The notes under the pieces: model-generated
Databases searched by the model: none
Seen by the model: the letters and a program-made list of their open reading frames with translations, nothing else
What the model was told of the DNA's origin: nothing
Part shown: one piece after another, positions 7,459 to 15,564 of the stretch
Layout: each line of letters begins with the position of its first letter
How positions within the stretch are numbered: the first letter of the stretch is position 1
Made by a program: the position numbers and the translations under genes
Source: Nostoc sp. 'Peltigera membranacea cyanobiont' 210A
GTDB lineage: Bacteria; Cyanobacteriota; Cyanobacteriia; Cyanobacteriales; Nostocaceae
Direction: 5' to 3'
Length of the DNA stretch: 39,280 bases
Assembly: GCF_002246015.1 (NCBI RefSeq)
Contig: NZ_NOLJ01000006.1
Location: forward strand, 598,030 to 637,309

Positions 7459-8021
7459 CAAATATTTTAGCGATCGCAGGTAGTCCAACCCATCCATCTA
7501 GAACCTATGGTGTTGTCGAATACACTGCCAAGCTTTTACAACAAGAAGGCTTGCATGTAGACATTATTTCAGTTCGGGATTTACCTGCTGAAGATTTAGT
7601 TTTTGGACGATACGACAGCCCTGCTTTAGAACAGCCAAAAGCTTTATTAGCAAAGGCAGATGGTGTAATTATTGCCACACCAATTTACAAAGCTGCTTAC
7701 ACAGGAGTGCTAAAAACATTTCTAGATTTGCTGCCACAAAAATCATTAACAGGTAAACCCGTGTTACCAATTGCTCTGGGTGGAACCATCGCTCATTTAT
7801 TGGCAATTGAATATGCTCTAAAACCTGTGTTATCTGAATTAGGAGCGCGGCATATCCTAGCTACTATTTATGCAGTAGACAAACAAGTTCAACGACAAGC
7901 TGATAACAGCGTCCTGTTAGATGAGGAAATCGAGCAAAGACTCAAAGACGTTCTCAAGGAATTTGTTACAGCTGTAGAATATGATGCCGCAGCGCCTCAA
8001 GAATTGGTTCATGCCAATTAA
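7455..8021 (+). CDS. ssuE: NAD(P)H-dependent FMN reductase (SsuE-like)
   Basis: The 188-residue flavodoxin-like protein begins with the phosphate-binding loop AIAGSPTHPSRT and has the TPIYKAAYTGVLKTFLDLLP motif of the SsuE/MsuE group. It would supply FMNH2 to the SsuD encoded two genes upstream. Its ATG overlaps the preceding stop by four bases, so the two are translationally coupled. The C-terminal tail (residues 170-188) is poorly conserved. The order SsuD, hydrolase, reductase differs from the enterobacterial ssuEADCB order. A hairpin terminator follows 29 bases after the stop. Confidence 0.88.
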   Translation: MTNILAIAGSPTHPSRTYGVVEYTAKLLQQEGLHVDIISVRDLPAEDLVFGRYDSPALEQPKALLAKADGVIIATPIYKAAYTGVLKTFLDLLPQKSLTGKPVLPIALGGTIAHLLAIEYALKPVLSELGARHILATIYAVDKQVQRQADNSVLLDEEIEQRLKDVLKEFVTAVEYDAAAPQELVHAN

Positions 8022-8049
8022 ATAATCAACTTTATACCTCCGTTTGCTC

Positions 8050-8082
8050 GTAGCAGAGGGGTAATTTCTACCCATCTGCTAC
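8050..8082 (+). terminator. Terminator of the ssu operon
   Basis: GTAGCAGAGGGGTA (8050-8063) pairs with TACCCATCTGCTAC (8069-8082) with a single mismatch and a five-base loop, followed by a pyrimidine-rich tract. It is the first structure after the SsuE-like gene. Confidence 0.65.
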
Positions 8083-8155
8083 CTTTCTCTAAAAGTTAAT
8101 CAGAATCATATAAGTTTATTCTCAAAAATTGTACTTTTATAGCAATGTTCAAATT

Positions 8156-8569
8156 AATAGACTACGCCCAAACTTCTCTGCAAACTTGATGTAGTCTATT
8201 TAACTAATACTACTGTAATTTATGATTTTTCCCAGAGAAGATTTTATTATATATATGTAAATTGTCTCCTAACTCTACCTATAGTAGATGAGTAAATTTA
8301 ACTCATCTACTACTTTCTTGGAAAGGGTAATTACTTCTTAAACAACATCAACCCACCGCGTCATCCGTGGTTGTAAAGTTTCCCAAAATTATAGGTTGGA
8401 TAAGGCTAATACCTTACTCAACCAAAGTGCGATCGCTCTTAATACAAGAGCATCATAACTTTATTCAACCTGAGTTCGATAAACCTCTCCCTGCCTTGAA
8501 CTAAAGTTTAAACCTATCCCTCTCCGAGTCGGAGAGGGACGGTTTTGCATAGTAAAACCAGGGAGAGGT
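8156..8569. repeat. Cluster of hairpin repeats in a gene-free gap
   Basis: This stretch has no gene but several inverted repeats: 8156-8165/8191-8200 (10-bp arms), 8282-8293/8301-8312 (12-bp arms, perfect), 8394-8405/8412-8423 (imperfect), and a nested structure at 8483-8569 in which ACCTCTCCCTG pairs with CAGGGAGAGGT around an inner 10-bp hairpin (8518-8538). The nested unit is followed by T8 and could also end a transcript. A related CCTCTCC hairpin is inserted in nagA. Confidence 0.6.
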
Positions 8570-8619
8570 CTTTTTTTACAGCTAATTAAATGGACACTAT
8601 ATGACTCGTTGAACTCACG

Positions 8620-9045
8620 TTATTCAGCTTTAACAAAGCTCAACTTTCTATCACGATAGTTGGTAATTGTTAGCTTTTGATCTTTTACATCATAAGACTC
8701 AGCTGAATTGAGTGTAGAAAAATATTCTTCCCCCTCTGGTCCAAAATATATAAGTGGTTTTACTACACCATTTGGAAGTTCGATTTTATTCTCTGTCGAT
8801 TTATAAGAGCCAAAGTATGAGATTGGTGCAAAGCCTGTGTTTACATTGCCTGTGATTCTACCTTCATTAGGATCAAATGCGACTGTAATATTAAACTGTT
8901 CGGGAACAGGAGAATCGTTTAACGAGGTAAGTTTCCACTTTCCTTCTAAACCTGCTGCGTAACTAGGGCTTTGAAGCGCCAAACTCAAACTAAACACGAC
9001 CAGCGCAAAAACGATCGCCTTTTTGATGTACTTAAATATGTTCAT
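8620..9045 (-). CDS. Secreted META-domain protein
   Basis: A signal peptide (KKAIVFALVVFSLSLALQS, cleavage probably after SYA near residue 30) precedes a META/HslJ-type domain: LEGKWKLTSLND, then FDPNEGRITGNVNTG, and a C-terminal KLTITNYRDRKLSF strand. META domains (DUF306) occur in heat-shock and secreted proteins of unknown activity. The 141-residue length fits a single domain. No strong ribosome-binding site is seen before the ATG. The gene is not part of an operon. It lies downstream of the hairpin cluster and converges on the ssu operon. Confidence 0.75.
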   Translation of the reverse strand: MNIFKYIKKAIVFALVVFSLSLALQSPSYAAGLEGKWKLTSLNDSPVPEQFNITVAFDPNEGRITGNVNTGFAPISYFGSYKSTENKIELPNGVVKPLIYFGPEGEEYFSTLNSAESYDVKDQKLTITNYRDRKLSFVKAE

Positions 9046-9541
9046 GGTTTTATTTAACCTGAAATTCTAGTTTTAGAATCCATTGCTTAACCTTTCTGTT
9101 CAGCTTTGTTGCATCCATGAGAAAAAAGTTCACCTAACCCTTCAGTAGATTATGAAAATACTTATGTATTTAGATCAACTTAAGGGTTAAGGAAAATTCC
9201 TTGGGATTCAGATATATAGTCTTACTCTTTGAATAGAAATGCAAGGACAGTTAAGACAGTTAAGGCAGTTAAGGAAGCATTTAATAAAATTTTAATAATT
9301 TATCAGTTTTAACATCCTTAGATTATGAGTCATAAACGTTAAAGTTGCAGACTGCGGTAAAAAGTTTATTGTAAATGAGTAGCGATCGCTTGAAAAACAA
9401 ACTTTCTTTTATTTGGCGCTAATTACAAGCTGTCGTTGGTGCAACCAGCCGTAGGAATCTAAAGCCCCCGATTAATGGCAATGCGCTTTTTTGGTCAGGT
9501 TAGCCAGTAAATTAGAAGTAGGGCGTAAAAAAATAAACTCA
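9046..9541. other. Intergenic region with a short tandem repeat
   Basis: No gene is seen. Three copies of a 9-bp unit (acagttaag, one variant) lie at 9247-9273. The rest is AT-rich and separates the divergently transcribed META gene from glcE, so both promoters must be here. A frame continuous with glcE runs back to a TTG at 9491 but has no ribosome-binding site. Confidence 0.5.
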
Positions 9542-10927
9542 ATGAAAGCGATGTCTAACGACAAGCCGCAAGGCGTCTGCGCTTCTGAACTTGCATCTAT
9601 CGTCGGTGAAGAAAATGCTATTTGCCTTTGGGAAAATATCGAACTCAGTCAGCAAAAACGTATCCAACAGGCGATCTCTAACGAGAAGCCGCAAGGCGTC
9701 TACGCTTCTGGAAATTCACCCAGTTGTATTGTCTATCCCCGCAGCCAAGAACAGCTAGCCGCAGTCATTACCACAGCTCACGCAAATAACTGGCGCGTCC
9801 TTCCCTGTGGTAGTGGCAGTAAACTTAGCTGGGGTGGTTTAGCAAAAAGCATTGATGTTGTAGTTAGTACAGAACGCATCAACCAACTGATTGAACACGC
9901 TGTTGGCGATTTGACTGTCACAGTAGAAGCTGGGATGAAGTTCTCCGATTTGCAAGCACTTTTGGCAAAATCGCGGCAATTTCTCGCCCTTGACCCCACA
10001 GCACCAGAGTCGGCAACCATTGGCGGTATTGTCGCCACGGGTGATACAGGTTCTCTGCGGCAACGCTATGGTAGTGTGCGCGACCAGTTATTAGGTATTA
10101 CCTTTGTCCGTGCTGATGGACAAATCGCCAAAGCTGGGGGAAGAGTAGTTAAAAATGTCGCCGGATATGACTTGATGAAGTTACTTACGGGGTCTTATGG
10201 CACATTAGGCTTTATTAGTCAACTAACTTTTCGCCTGTATCCGTTAGCCGAGGCATCGGGGACGGTGGTACTAACTGGTAAAGCTGAGGCTGTATCTCAA
10301 GCGGCTGATATCCTTCGAGGTTCGGCGTTAACACCAGTTCAGGCTGATTTGCTATCAACTAAATTGGTGTCTAGTTTAGGATTGGGTGAAGGGCTGGGAT
10401 TAATTGCTCGGTTTCAAAGTATTAGTGAGAGTGTTAAGGAACAGTCAAACCGAGTTTTGGAAGTAGGGCAAAAGTTGGGTTTAAATGGGGCAATTTTTGC
10501 CGATGGTGATGAAGCTAATCTATGGCAGAGATTGCAAGAACGAATCCATACTACTGCTACAGAATCGGTAATTAGCTGCAAAATAGGAGTGTTACCTACT
10601 GCTGCTGTGGAGATTTTGACTCAAGTGGAGTTGGGTTTAATTCACATTAGTAGTGGTTTAGGTTTGTTACAATTAGAGAGTAAAAATCAAGTTTTGAAAA
10701 TTCGCGATGAGTTATGCTCTGCTGGAAGCGATGCCTACGGCGGGCTGCGCCTACGCACTCAAGCGAGTAAAGGTTTTTTAACAATTTTGTCAGCACCAGT
10801 TGCGGTTAAAGAACAAATAGATGTTTGGGGTTATACGGGGAATGCTTTGCCGTTGATGCGCCGTATTAAGGAACAGTTTGATAGTAAAAGTATTTTAAGT
10901 CCTGGTCGCTTTGTGGGTGGAATTTAG
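9542..10927 (+). CDS. glcE: Glycolate dehydrogenase FAD subunit GlcE, with repeat insertions
   Basis: GlcE is one of the two FAD-binding subunits of bacterial glycolate dehydrogenase, which oxidises glycolate from photorespiration to glyoxylate. The FAD-binding core is clear: IVYPRSQEQLAAVI, PCGSGSKLSWGG, and ALDPTAPESATIGGIVATGD with RYGSVRDQLLGI and GRVVKNVAGYDLMKL. The C-terminus ends in the family motif ILSPGRFVGGI. The start is ATG 9542 (461 residues). The protein carries three in-frame insertions derived from dispersed repeats, at about residues 3-16, 44-57 and 396-405. The frame stays open, so the gene is probably functional. glcF follows after 63 bp; glcD is not in this window. Confidence 0.88.
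   Translation: MKAMSNDKPQGVCASELASIVGEENAICLWENIELSQQKRIQQAISNEKPQGVYASGNSPSCIVYPRSQEQLAAVITTAHANNWRVLPCGSGSKLSWGGLAKSIDVVVSTERINQLIEHAVGDLTVTVEAGMKFSDLQALLAKSRQFLALDPTAPESATIGGIVATGDTGSLRQRYGSVRDQLLGITFVRADGQIAKAGGRVVKNVAGYDLMKLLTGSYGTLGFISQLTFRLYPLAEASGTVVLTGKAEAVSQAADILRGSALTPVQADLLSTKLVSSLGLGEGLGLIARFQSISESVKEQSNRVLEVGQKLGLNGAIFADGDEANLWQRLQERIHTTATESVISCKIGVLPTAAVEILTQVELGLIHISSGLGLLQLESKNQVLKIRDELCSAGSDAYGGLRLRTQASKGFLTILSAPVAVKEQIDVWGYTGNALPLMRRIKEQFDSKSILSPGRFVGGI
9548..9587 (+). repeat. In-frame dispersed repeat in glcE, copy 1
   Basis: This 40-bp block is 37/40 identical to the block at 9671-9710. It encodes a segment reading SNDKPQGVCAS near the GlcE N-terminus. The same word family, starting GCGATGTCT, appears in sbpA at 19315. 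Confidence 0.8.
9671..9710 (+). repeat. In-frame dispersed repeat in glcE, copy 2
   Basis: This is the second copy of the 40-bp block, with three mismatches to copy 1. It encodes SNEKPQGVYAS and separates QQKRIQQAI from SPSCIVYPRSQ, two stretches that are contiguous or nearly so in ordinary GlcE proteins. Confidence 0.8.
10728..10756 (+). repeat. 29-bp dispersed repeat inside glcE, copy 3
   Basis: The 29-bp GC-rich unit differs at only two positions from the copy inside the insertion sequence at 14243. It adds about ten residues (SDAYGGLRLR) to a loop near the C-terminus without breaking the frame. Confidence 0.8.
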
Positions 10928-10990
10928 TTTTAAGAAAACGTACCGCAGAGACACAGAGGACGCTGAGATAGAGAGGGGAAAAAGAGAAAT

Positions 10991-12346
10991 ATGCAAGTTT
11001 CAAAAAATTCTGTTAATAATACGGCTAGTTTAAAGAATTTGAAAGGCTTTGATGAGAGTCATCCGCCTGACCCGAAGTTAATTGATAGTTGTGTCCATTG
11101 CGGATTTTGTCTCTCGACTTGTCCCAGTTATCGGGTGCTAGGTAAGGAGATGGATTCTCCTAGAGGGCGCATCTATTTAATGGATGCAATTAATGAGGGT
11201 GAAATTGCCCTCAATACGGCAACAGTAGAACATTTTGATTCTTGTTTGGGATGTCTTGCTTGTGTAAGTACTTGTCCTTCTGGTGTGCAGTATGACAAAT
11301 TAATTTCTGCAACTCGTCATCAAATTGAACGAAATTATCCCCGCAGTTTACCAGATCAATTTTTTCGTCAATTGATATTTTCTCTGTTTCCTTATCCCAA
11401 TCTTTTACGGGTTTTATTAGTTCCGTTGTTAGTTTATCAAAAGTTAGGATTTGCTAAGTTATTTCGGGCTACGGGTTTACTGAATAAAATATCGCCTCGT
11501 TTGGCAGCAATGGAATCAATTCTGCCAGAAATTACTCTCAAATCTTTTCAAGATAATTTGCCTAGTGTGATTCCTGCTAAAGGTGAAAAGCGATATCGAG
11601 TCGGGGTAATTTTGGGTTGCGTCCAACGGCTGTTTTTCTCACCCGTGAATGAAGCAACAGTGCGCGTTTTAACGGCGAATGGTTGTGAAGTTGTGATTCC
11701 CAAATCTCAAGGTTGTTGTGCGGCGCTTCCTGAACACCAAGGACAAACAGAACAGGCGAAAGCTTTAGCAAGACAGATGATTGATAGTTTTGCCAAGACA
11801 GATGTCGATTTCGTGATTATCAATGCTGCTGGTTGCGGTCATACTTTGAAAGAGTACGGTCATATTTTAGAAGACGACCTAGAATATCGGGAAAAGGCCA
11901 AGGATTTTGCGGCTAAGGTTAAAGATGCTCAAGAATTTTTGGCAACTGTTGGGTTAACAGCGAAACTTTCACCGTTGACTGATAAACCATTGAATTTAGT
12001 TTATCAAGATGCTTGTCATTTATTGCATGGGCAAAAGATTAGCGTCCAACCGCGTCAGGTGTTGCGACAAATTCCAGGGGTGAAGTTGAGAGAACCAATA
12101 GATGCAGCTTTGTGTTGTGGCAGTGCCGGGGTTTATAATATGCTGCAACCAGAAGTATCTGAAGAATTGGGTCGGCAAAAAGTAGAGAATTTGTTGAATA
12201 CTGGTGCTGAGTTAATTGCTTCTGCTAATCCTGGGTGTACTTTGCAAATTACTAAACATTTGCAGTTGCAAGGTAAGAAGATTTCAGTTATTCACCCGAT
12301 GGAGTTGTTAGATTATTCGATTCGCGGTGAGAAATTGAAATTGTAG
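10991..12346 (+). CDS. glcF: Glycolate dehydrogenase iron-sulfur subunit GlcF
   Basis: GlcF passes electrons from the flavin subunits through two [4Fe-4S] clusters. CVHCGFCLSTCP and CLGCLACVSTCP are the two cluster motifs near residues 34-90. Two CCG-type Cys-rich segments follow (QGCCAALPEHQG and ALCCGSAGVYNM). The 451 residues are full length for the family. ATG 10991 gives a normal N-terminus. The gene is co-directional with glcE 63 bp upstream; that gap contains a CGCAGAG-type repeat. With GlcE it forms part of the photorespiratory glycolate oxidation complex at the membrane. GlcD must be encoded elsewhere. Confidence 0.92.
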   Translation: MQVSKNSVNNTASLKNLKGFDESHPPDPKLIDSCVHCGFCLSTCPSYRVLGKEMDSPRGRIYLMDAINEGEIALNTATVEHFDSCLGCLACVSTCPSGVQYDKLISATRHQIERNYPRSLPDQFFRQLIFSLFPYPNLLRVLLVPLLVYQKLGFAKLFRATGLLNKISPRLAAMESILPEITLKSFQDNLPSVIPAKGEKRYRVGVILGCVQRLFFSPVNEATVRVLTANGCEVVIPKSQGCCAALPEHQGQTEQAKALARQMIDSFAKTDVDFVIINAAGCGHTLKEYGHILEDDLEYREKAKDFAAKVKDAQEFLATVGLTAKLSPLTDKPLNLVYQDACHLLHGQKISVQPRQVLRQIPGVKLREPIDAALCCGSAGVYNMLQPEVSEELGRQKVENLLNTGAELIASANPGCTLQITKHLQLQGKKISVIHPMELLDYSIRGEKLKL

Positions 12347-12578
12347 ACGTTTGCTAGCTGCGTTGTGGATTTACAATACTCAGCACTCTTCATTTAATCG
12401 GATGAGAATAATTTTGCTGGCTTAAGTGTGCAGAAAAAGAGGTAGAAATTGGTATGGGATTTAAGGGAATTTGAAAGCAAAGCACTCAATTTTTCAATGG
12501 GATTGGGCGACCATCTTAGAGAAAAACAAAGCTTGATGCCAACGGCAATATTTACCATATCTCAGGTTTGAGATTGTC

Positions 12579-12618
12579 AAATCGCAGCAAGAGGTTTATG
12601 ATACCTTTGCTGCGATTT
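12579..12618. terminator. Hairpin between convergent glcF and chlM
   Basis: AAATCGCAGCAA (12579-12590) and TTGCTGCGATTT (12607-12618) are perfect 12-bp inverted arms with a 16-base loop. The structure sits five bases after the chlM stop and about 230 bases after glcF, so it may terminate both strands, chiefly chlM. Confidence 0.55.
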
Positions 12619-12623
12619 TAACC

Positions 12624-13310
12624 TTAATTGCGTGTAGCTTCCAGTAGGCGAGAAAAATAGAAGCGAGTCTTCGTCATTGCCCGTCGTTGCAATGAAAAGC
12701 CATTACTTTCCAAGATTTTCACCACATCAGCCTCACGATGCAAATATGCACGAGTAGCTTTACTTGGCCCAGGAAAGAAACTGCCAATTTTCTTGAGTAT
12801 ACTCAGGGCGCAGGTCTTCGGCGCAAAACTGAGAATTATCCGCGACTGTGCCAAAGAACAGAGGTGAGATATCATCTCATCGGCTTTTTCTTGAGGGTAA
12901 TGGATGAGAACATCTAGGCAAATAACGGTATGGTAACTACCATTCAATGATTCCAAATCCTGCACAGCAAAAGTAGGATTTTCACTATTTCCCAAAGTTT
13001 GCTTTGCTCTATCTCTGCCTTCTTCTACCATTTTTTCCGAAATATCGGTGGCATAGACTTTGGCACCATCTACCGCCAGGGGAATGCTGAGACTACCGAC
13101 ACCACACCCAGCATCACAGATTGATAGCTCTGGTAAATTGTTATCAGCCTTCAGCCAACCGAGAACTGTATCCACAGTTTGCTGGTGTCCATTGCGGATG
13201 TCTAATTGGACTTTGTTGACTTCGCCATCGCCGTAGATTCGCTTCCAACGGTCAAACCCTGTGGAATTGAAATACTCGCGAACAATCGTTTTGTCGTCGG
13301 CTGCGTTCAT
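12624..13310 (-). CDS. chlM: Magnesium protoporphyrin IX O-methyltransferase
   Basis: ChlM uses S-adenosylmethionine to methylate the 13-propionate of Mg-protoporphyrin IX in chlorophyll synthesis. The N-terminus EYFNSTGFDRWKRIYGDGEV and NKVQLDIRNGHQQTVDTVL are diagnostic. The SAM site CDAGCGVGSLSIPLA (about 65-79) and YATDIS follow, then LDVLIHYP and LSFAPKT. The 228 residues are full length. No clear ribosome-binding site precedes the ATG. It stands alone on the minus strand and converges on glcF. Confidence 0.95.
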   Translation of the reverse strand: MNAADDKTIVREYFNSTGFDRWKRIYGDGEVNKVQLDIRNGHQQTVDTVLGWLKADNNLPELSICDAGCGVGSLSIPLAVDGAKVYATDISEKMVEEGRDRAKQTLGNSENPTFAVQDLESLNGSYHTVICLDVLIHYPQEKADEMISHLCSLAQSRIILSFAPKTCALSILKKIGSFFPGPSKATRAYLHREADVVKILESNGFSLQRRAMTKTRFYFSRLLEATRN

Positions 13311-13596
13311 AAACTTCGATTTTTAGGGGTTCCCAATGCTTAAAATTATCATTGATAGGAACCCATAAGAGCGGTCTTCCAGATTTTTCCAGATGATAGT
13401 TCGCCGATAAGCAAGGATACTTACGTACATAGAGGAACTCAGGGTGTCGAATTCCAGTCCAGACGTGCAAAACTCAATAACAGGCAAAATACTTAATTTA
13501 ACTTAGGTTTCATTGGAGTCAATGCAAGTAAAAACAATTGCGATCGCTTTTGTCTCTGTGATGGGAATCGACAAGAGCGATCGCGTGGTTTGATAA
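13311..13596. other. Intergenic region, possible gene remnant
   Basis: Upstream of chlM an open minus-strand frame (about 13300-13470) reads RHPEFLYVRKYPCLSANYH, then SGRPLLWVPIND. It looks protein-like but has only a TTG start, no ribosome-binding site and overlaps the chlM start in another frame. It could be a remnant; I do not recognise it. Two GCGATCGC palindromes follow near 13540-13585. Confidence 0.3.
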
Positions 13597-13965
13597 CTAT
13601 TCTCCAAATTGCTCTTTAGATAATAACGGTTCAAATGAGTGGTAAGCCTCATAGTTCCGAAAATGTCGAGCATATAAATCAACAATATCCTCAGATGAAT
13701 CAAACTCATCATACAAAACTGAATTCACATCTACCACTTGCTTCAAAGACCAAGTAATAGTTTCTCCATTTTCATTTGTATAGCTGACACTTTCATCTTT
13801 ACCATAATTTAAAGCCTTTGTTTTTGCTTCCTCTAAAGAAGCGGCTTTAATTAAAACAAAGCTTTCTTGGTACAAAGGTTGATAATCAGGTTTATCTGAA
13901 GATGATTTGTAGAGAATTATAGCAATATAGAAGGATTCTGCTTTATTTATACTTTTAGTTTTCAT
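13597..13965 (-). CDS. DUF4288 family protein
   Basis: The 122-residue protein starts MKTKSINKAESFYIAIILYK and contains PLYQESFVLIKAASLEEAKTKA, a SYTNENGETITWSLKQVVDV strand pair and LYARHFRNYEAY. These match the DUF4288 pattern, small soluble alpha/beta proteins of unknown function that are common in cyanobacteria. The ATG at 13965 is chosen because GGGGAG lies nine bases upstream; an upstream frame to 14004 is open but lacks this. It lies between chlM and a TPR remnant. No functional clue comes from the context. Confidence 0.75.
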   Translation of the reverse strand: MKTKSINKAESFYIAIILYKSSSDKPDYQPLYQESFVLIKAASLEEAKTKALNYGKDESVSYTNENGETITWSLKQVVDVNSVLYDEFDSSEDIVDLYARHFRNYEAYHSFEPLLSKEQFGE

Positions 13966-13981
13966 CTCATGTTCTCCCCAG

Positions 13982-14213
13982 TTATTTTTTGAATCGATTA
14001 TCATTCAATAACTCATTCAATAACTGTTGCAAAGCAGTAATTCGGCATTGAGTCCCATCTCCTGAAAAAGTAAGTTTACGAGCATTGCGATAAGCACCTA
14101 GCGTGTCTAATTCACGATTGAGGTTTTCTAATGCTTCACCTAAATTAAACCATGCGATCGCTTCAGAATTGCGATCGCCAATTTCCCTAGCGATATCCAA
14201 AGACTACTGGTTT
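13982..14213 (-). pseudogene. TPR-protein remnant with nonsense codon
   Basis: The frame encodes SLDIAREIGDRNSEAIAWFNLGEALENL, a typical tetratricopeptide unit, then an irregular C-terminus ending NDNRFKK. Directly before SLDI stands TAG (14204-14206), where related TPR proteins have Gln (YQQSLDIA), so a CAG-to-TAG change is likely. The insertion sequence begins four bases later, and no TPR coding appears on its other side. The gene is thus the 3' end of a larger TPR gene, broken by at least a stop codon and a deletion. Confidence 0.75.
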
Positions 14214-14242
14214 ATGATCAGGACTTACGGAACTGGCATAGT

Positions 14243-14271
14243 GCGATGCCTGCGGCGGGCTACGCCTACGC
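14243..14271 (+). repeat. 29-bp dispersed repeat inside the insertion sequence
   Basis: This copy differs at two of 29 positions from the one inserted in glcE at 10728. It lies between the left end of the insertion sequence and the transposase start, so the element can carry it to new sites. Confidence 0.75.
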
Positions 14272-14413
14272 ATATTTATAGTATTTTTGTACTATATAGA
14301 AGTGGCGTACCCAAAGGGGATTGCTGAAATTAGTAACAGTAATCGACTGCGTTAAGTATTCTTCAAATCATGAGAAAATCAGTTGAGGATACATAATAGA
14401 AATCCTGTATTTT

Positions 14414-15427
14414 ATGAAATTTACTAAAGTTAACTATTGCCAGTACTTGTTAAGTAGTCAGATTAATTATACTCTCACAAATTTGGCAGAGCATTTAGAA
14501 CAGATTAGTCATGATAAAATTAAACGCTATCTCAAGAATGAAAAATTAACACCACGGTTACTTTGGGATAACGTTAAAGATATCATTCAAGTGAGTGATC
14601 AGGCATATCTAGTTTTTGATGACACAGTAATTGATAAACGATATGCCATAAAAATAGAAACGACTAAACGGCAATATAGCGGTAACGAGCATAGAGTCAT
14701 CCAAGGAATTGGGCTAATAAATTGTATATATGTCAATCATGAACTCGGAAAGTTTTGGGTAATTGATTATCGTATTTATGACCCAGACACAGATGGAAAA
14801 ACAAAAATAGTCCATGTAACGGAGATGCTGCAAAACCTTGTTTATCATAAGGTTTTGCCCTTCCAAGCAGTCTTGATGGACACTTGGTATGCGACAAATA
14901 AATTGATGTTATATATTGATGGGTTAGGGAAATATTATTATTGCCCTCTGAAACGTAATCGACTTGTTGATGATACGGGAAACCAAGAAGATTATAAAAG
15001 AATTGAATTATTATCTTGGGATAATGAGGAGTTAAAATTAGGTAAAATAGTTAAGATTAAGAAGTTTCCAGCCGCCAAAAAAGTGAAACTGTTCCGGGTA
15101 ACTGTCTCCACCGACAGAACGGATTTTATCGCTACGAACGATTTATCTCAAGATTCTACGGACGTTGTACAACAAGTGTGTAAGGTTCGATGGAAAGTTG
15201 AGGAGTTTCACCGAGAATTAAAACAATTGACTGGCATTGAATCATGTCAATGCCGTAAGGGTCGTATTCAAAGAAATCATATTGCCTGTGCTATTTTAGT
15301 CTGGCTTAGACTTAAAGATTTAGCTTATAAAACTGGTCAAACAATCTATCAAATTAAGCATGGATTGTTATCAAATTATTTAGTTCAGCAACTAAAACGT
15401 CCGGATGTTCCCATGTTTATTGTCTAG
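14414..15427 (+). CDS. DDE transposase, IS701/IS4-like
   Basis: The 337-residue enzyme moves the surrounding element. Catalytic residues are visible: D70 in VFDDTVIDK, D156 in VLMDTWYA, and the C-terminal R-x3-E-x6-K pattern at R259, E263 and K270 in VRWKVEEFHRELKQLTG. The following CQCRKGRIQRNHIACA block is typical of the IS701-type transposases of cyanobacteria. The frame is uninterrupted. No ribosome-binding site is seen before ATG 14414, which is common for transposases. The AT-rich coding sequence differs from the neighbouring genes. Confidence 0.85.
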   Translation: MKFTKVNYCQYLLSSQINYTLTNLAEHLEQISHDKIKRYLKNEKLTPRLLWDNVKDIIQVSDQAYLVFDDTVIDKRYAIKIETTKRQYSGNEHRVIQGIGLINCIYVNHELGKFWVIDYRIYDPDTDGKTKIVHVTEMLQNLVYHKVLPFQAVLMDTWYATNKLMLYIDGLGKYYYCPLKRNRLVDDTGNQEDYKRIELLSWDNEELKLGKIVKIKKFPAAKKVKLFRVTVSTDRTDFIATNDLSQDSTDVVQQVCKVRWKVEEFHRELKQLTGIESCQCRKGRIQRNHIACAILVWLRLKDLAYKTGQTIYQIKHGLLSNYLVQQLKRPDVPMFIV

Positions 15428-15564
15428 TTGTTTGGCGCGGGCGTGCGGCTGCGCCGCACCATCGCTTGTGACAGTTGCGTAAGTCCTGATGATGTCTATC
15501 TCACAAATGTACATTTTTACTGAGTATAATTAACGCTTCTTCCCGCGTCACCTTGAGGCGAAAT

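Larger units (their letters stand above)
14219..15488 (+). mobile_element. Intact insertion sequence, 1270 bp
   Basis: Both ends start CAGGACTTACG and match over about 19 bp with two mismatches (next letters G/C, AACTG, G/T, CA). A 5-bp direct repeat ATGAT flanks the element on both sides (14214-14218 and 15489-15493), the trace of the insertion event. One transposase gene fills most of it. A 29-bp dispersed repeat lies in the left non-coding part, and a GC-rich palindromic block at 15437-15472 lies in the right part. The identical target repeat and the open transposase point to a fairly recent insertion. Confidence 0.85.

Noticed and set aside
5632..8021. Ordinary carbonic anhydrase for the carboxysome as the role of the middle gene
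   Set aside because: Its position between ssuD and the FMN reductase, and its close match to COS/CS2 hydrolase motifs, make a sulfur role more likely, though it is not excluded.
13252..13470. 72-residue frame upstream of chlM as a real gene
   Set aside because: TTG start, no ribosome-binding site and overlap with the chlM 5' end; kept only as a possible remnant in the gap note.
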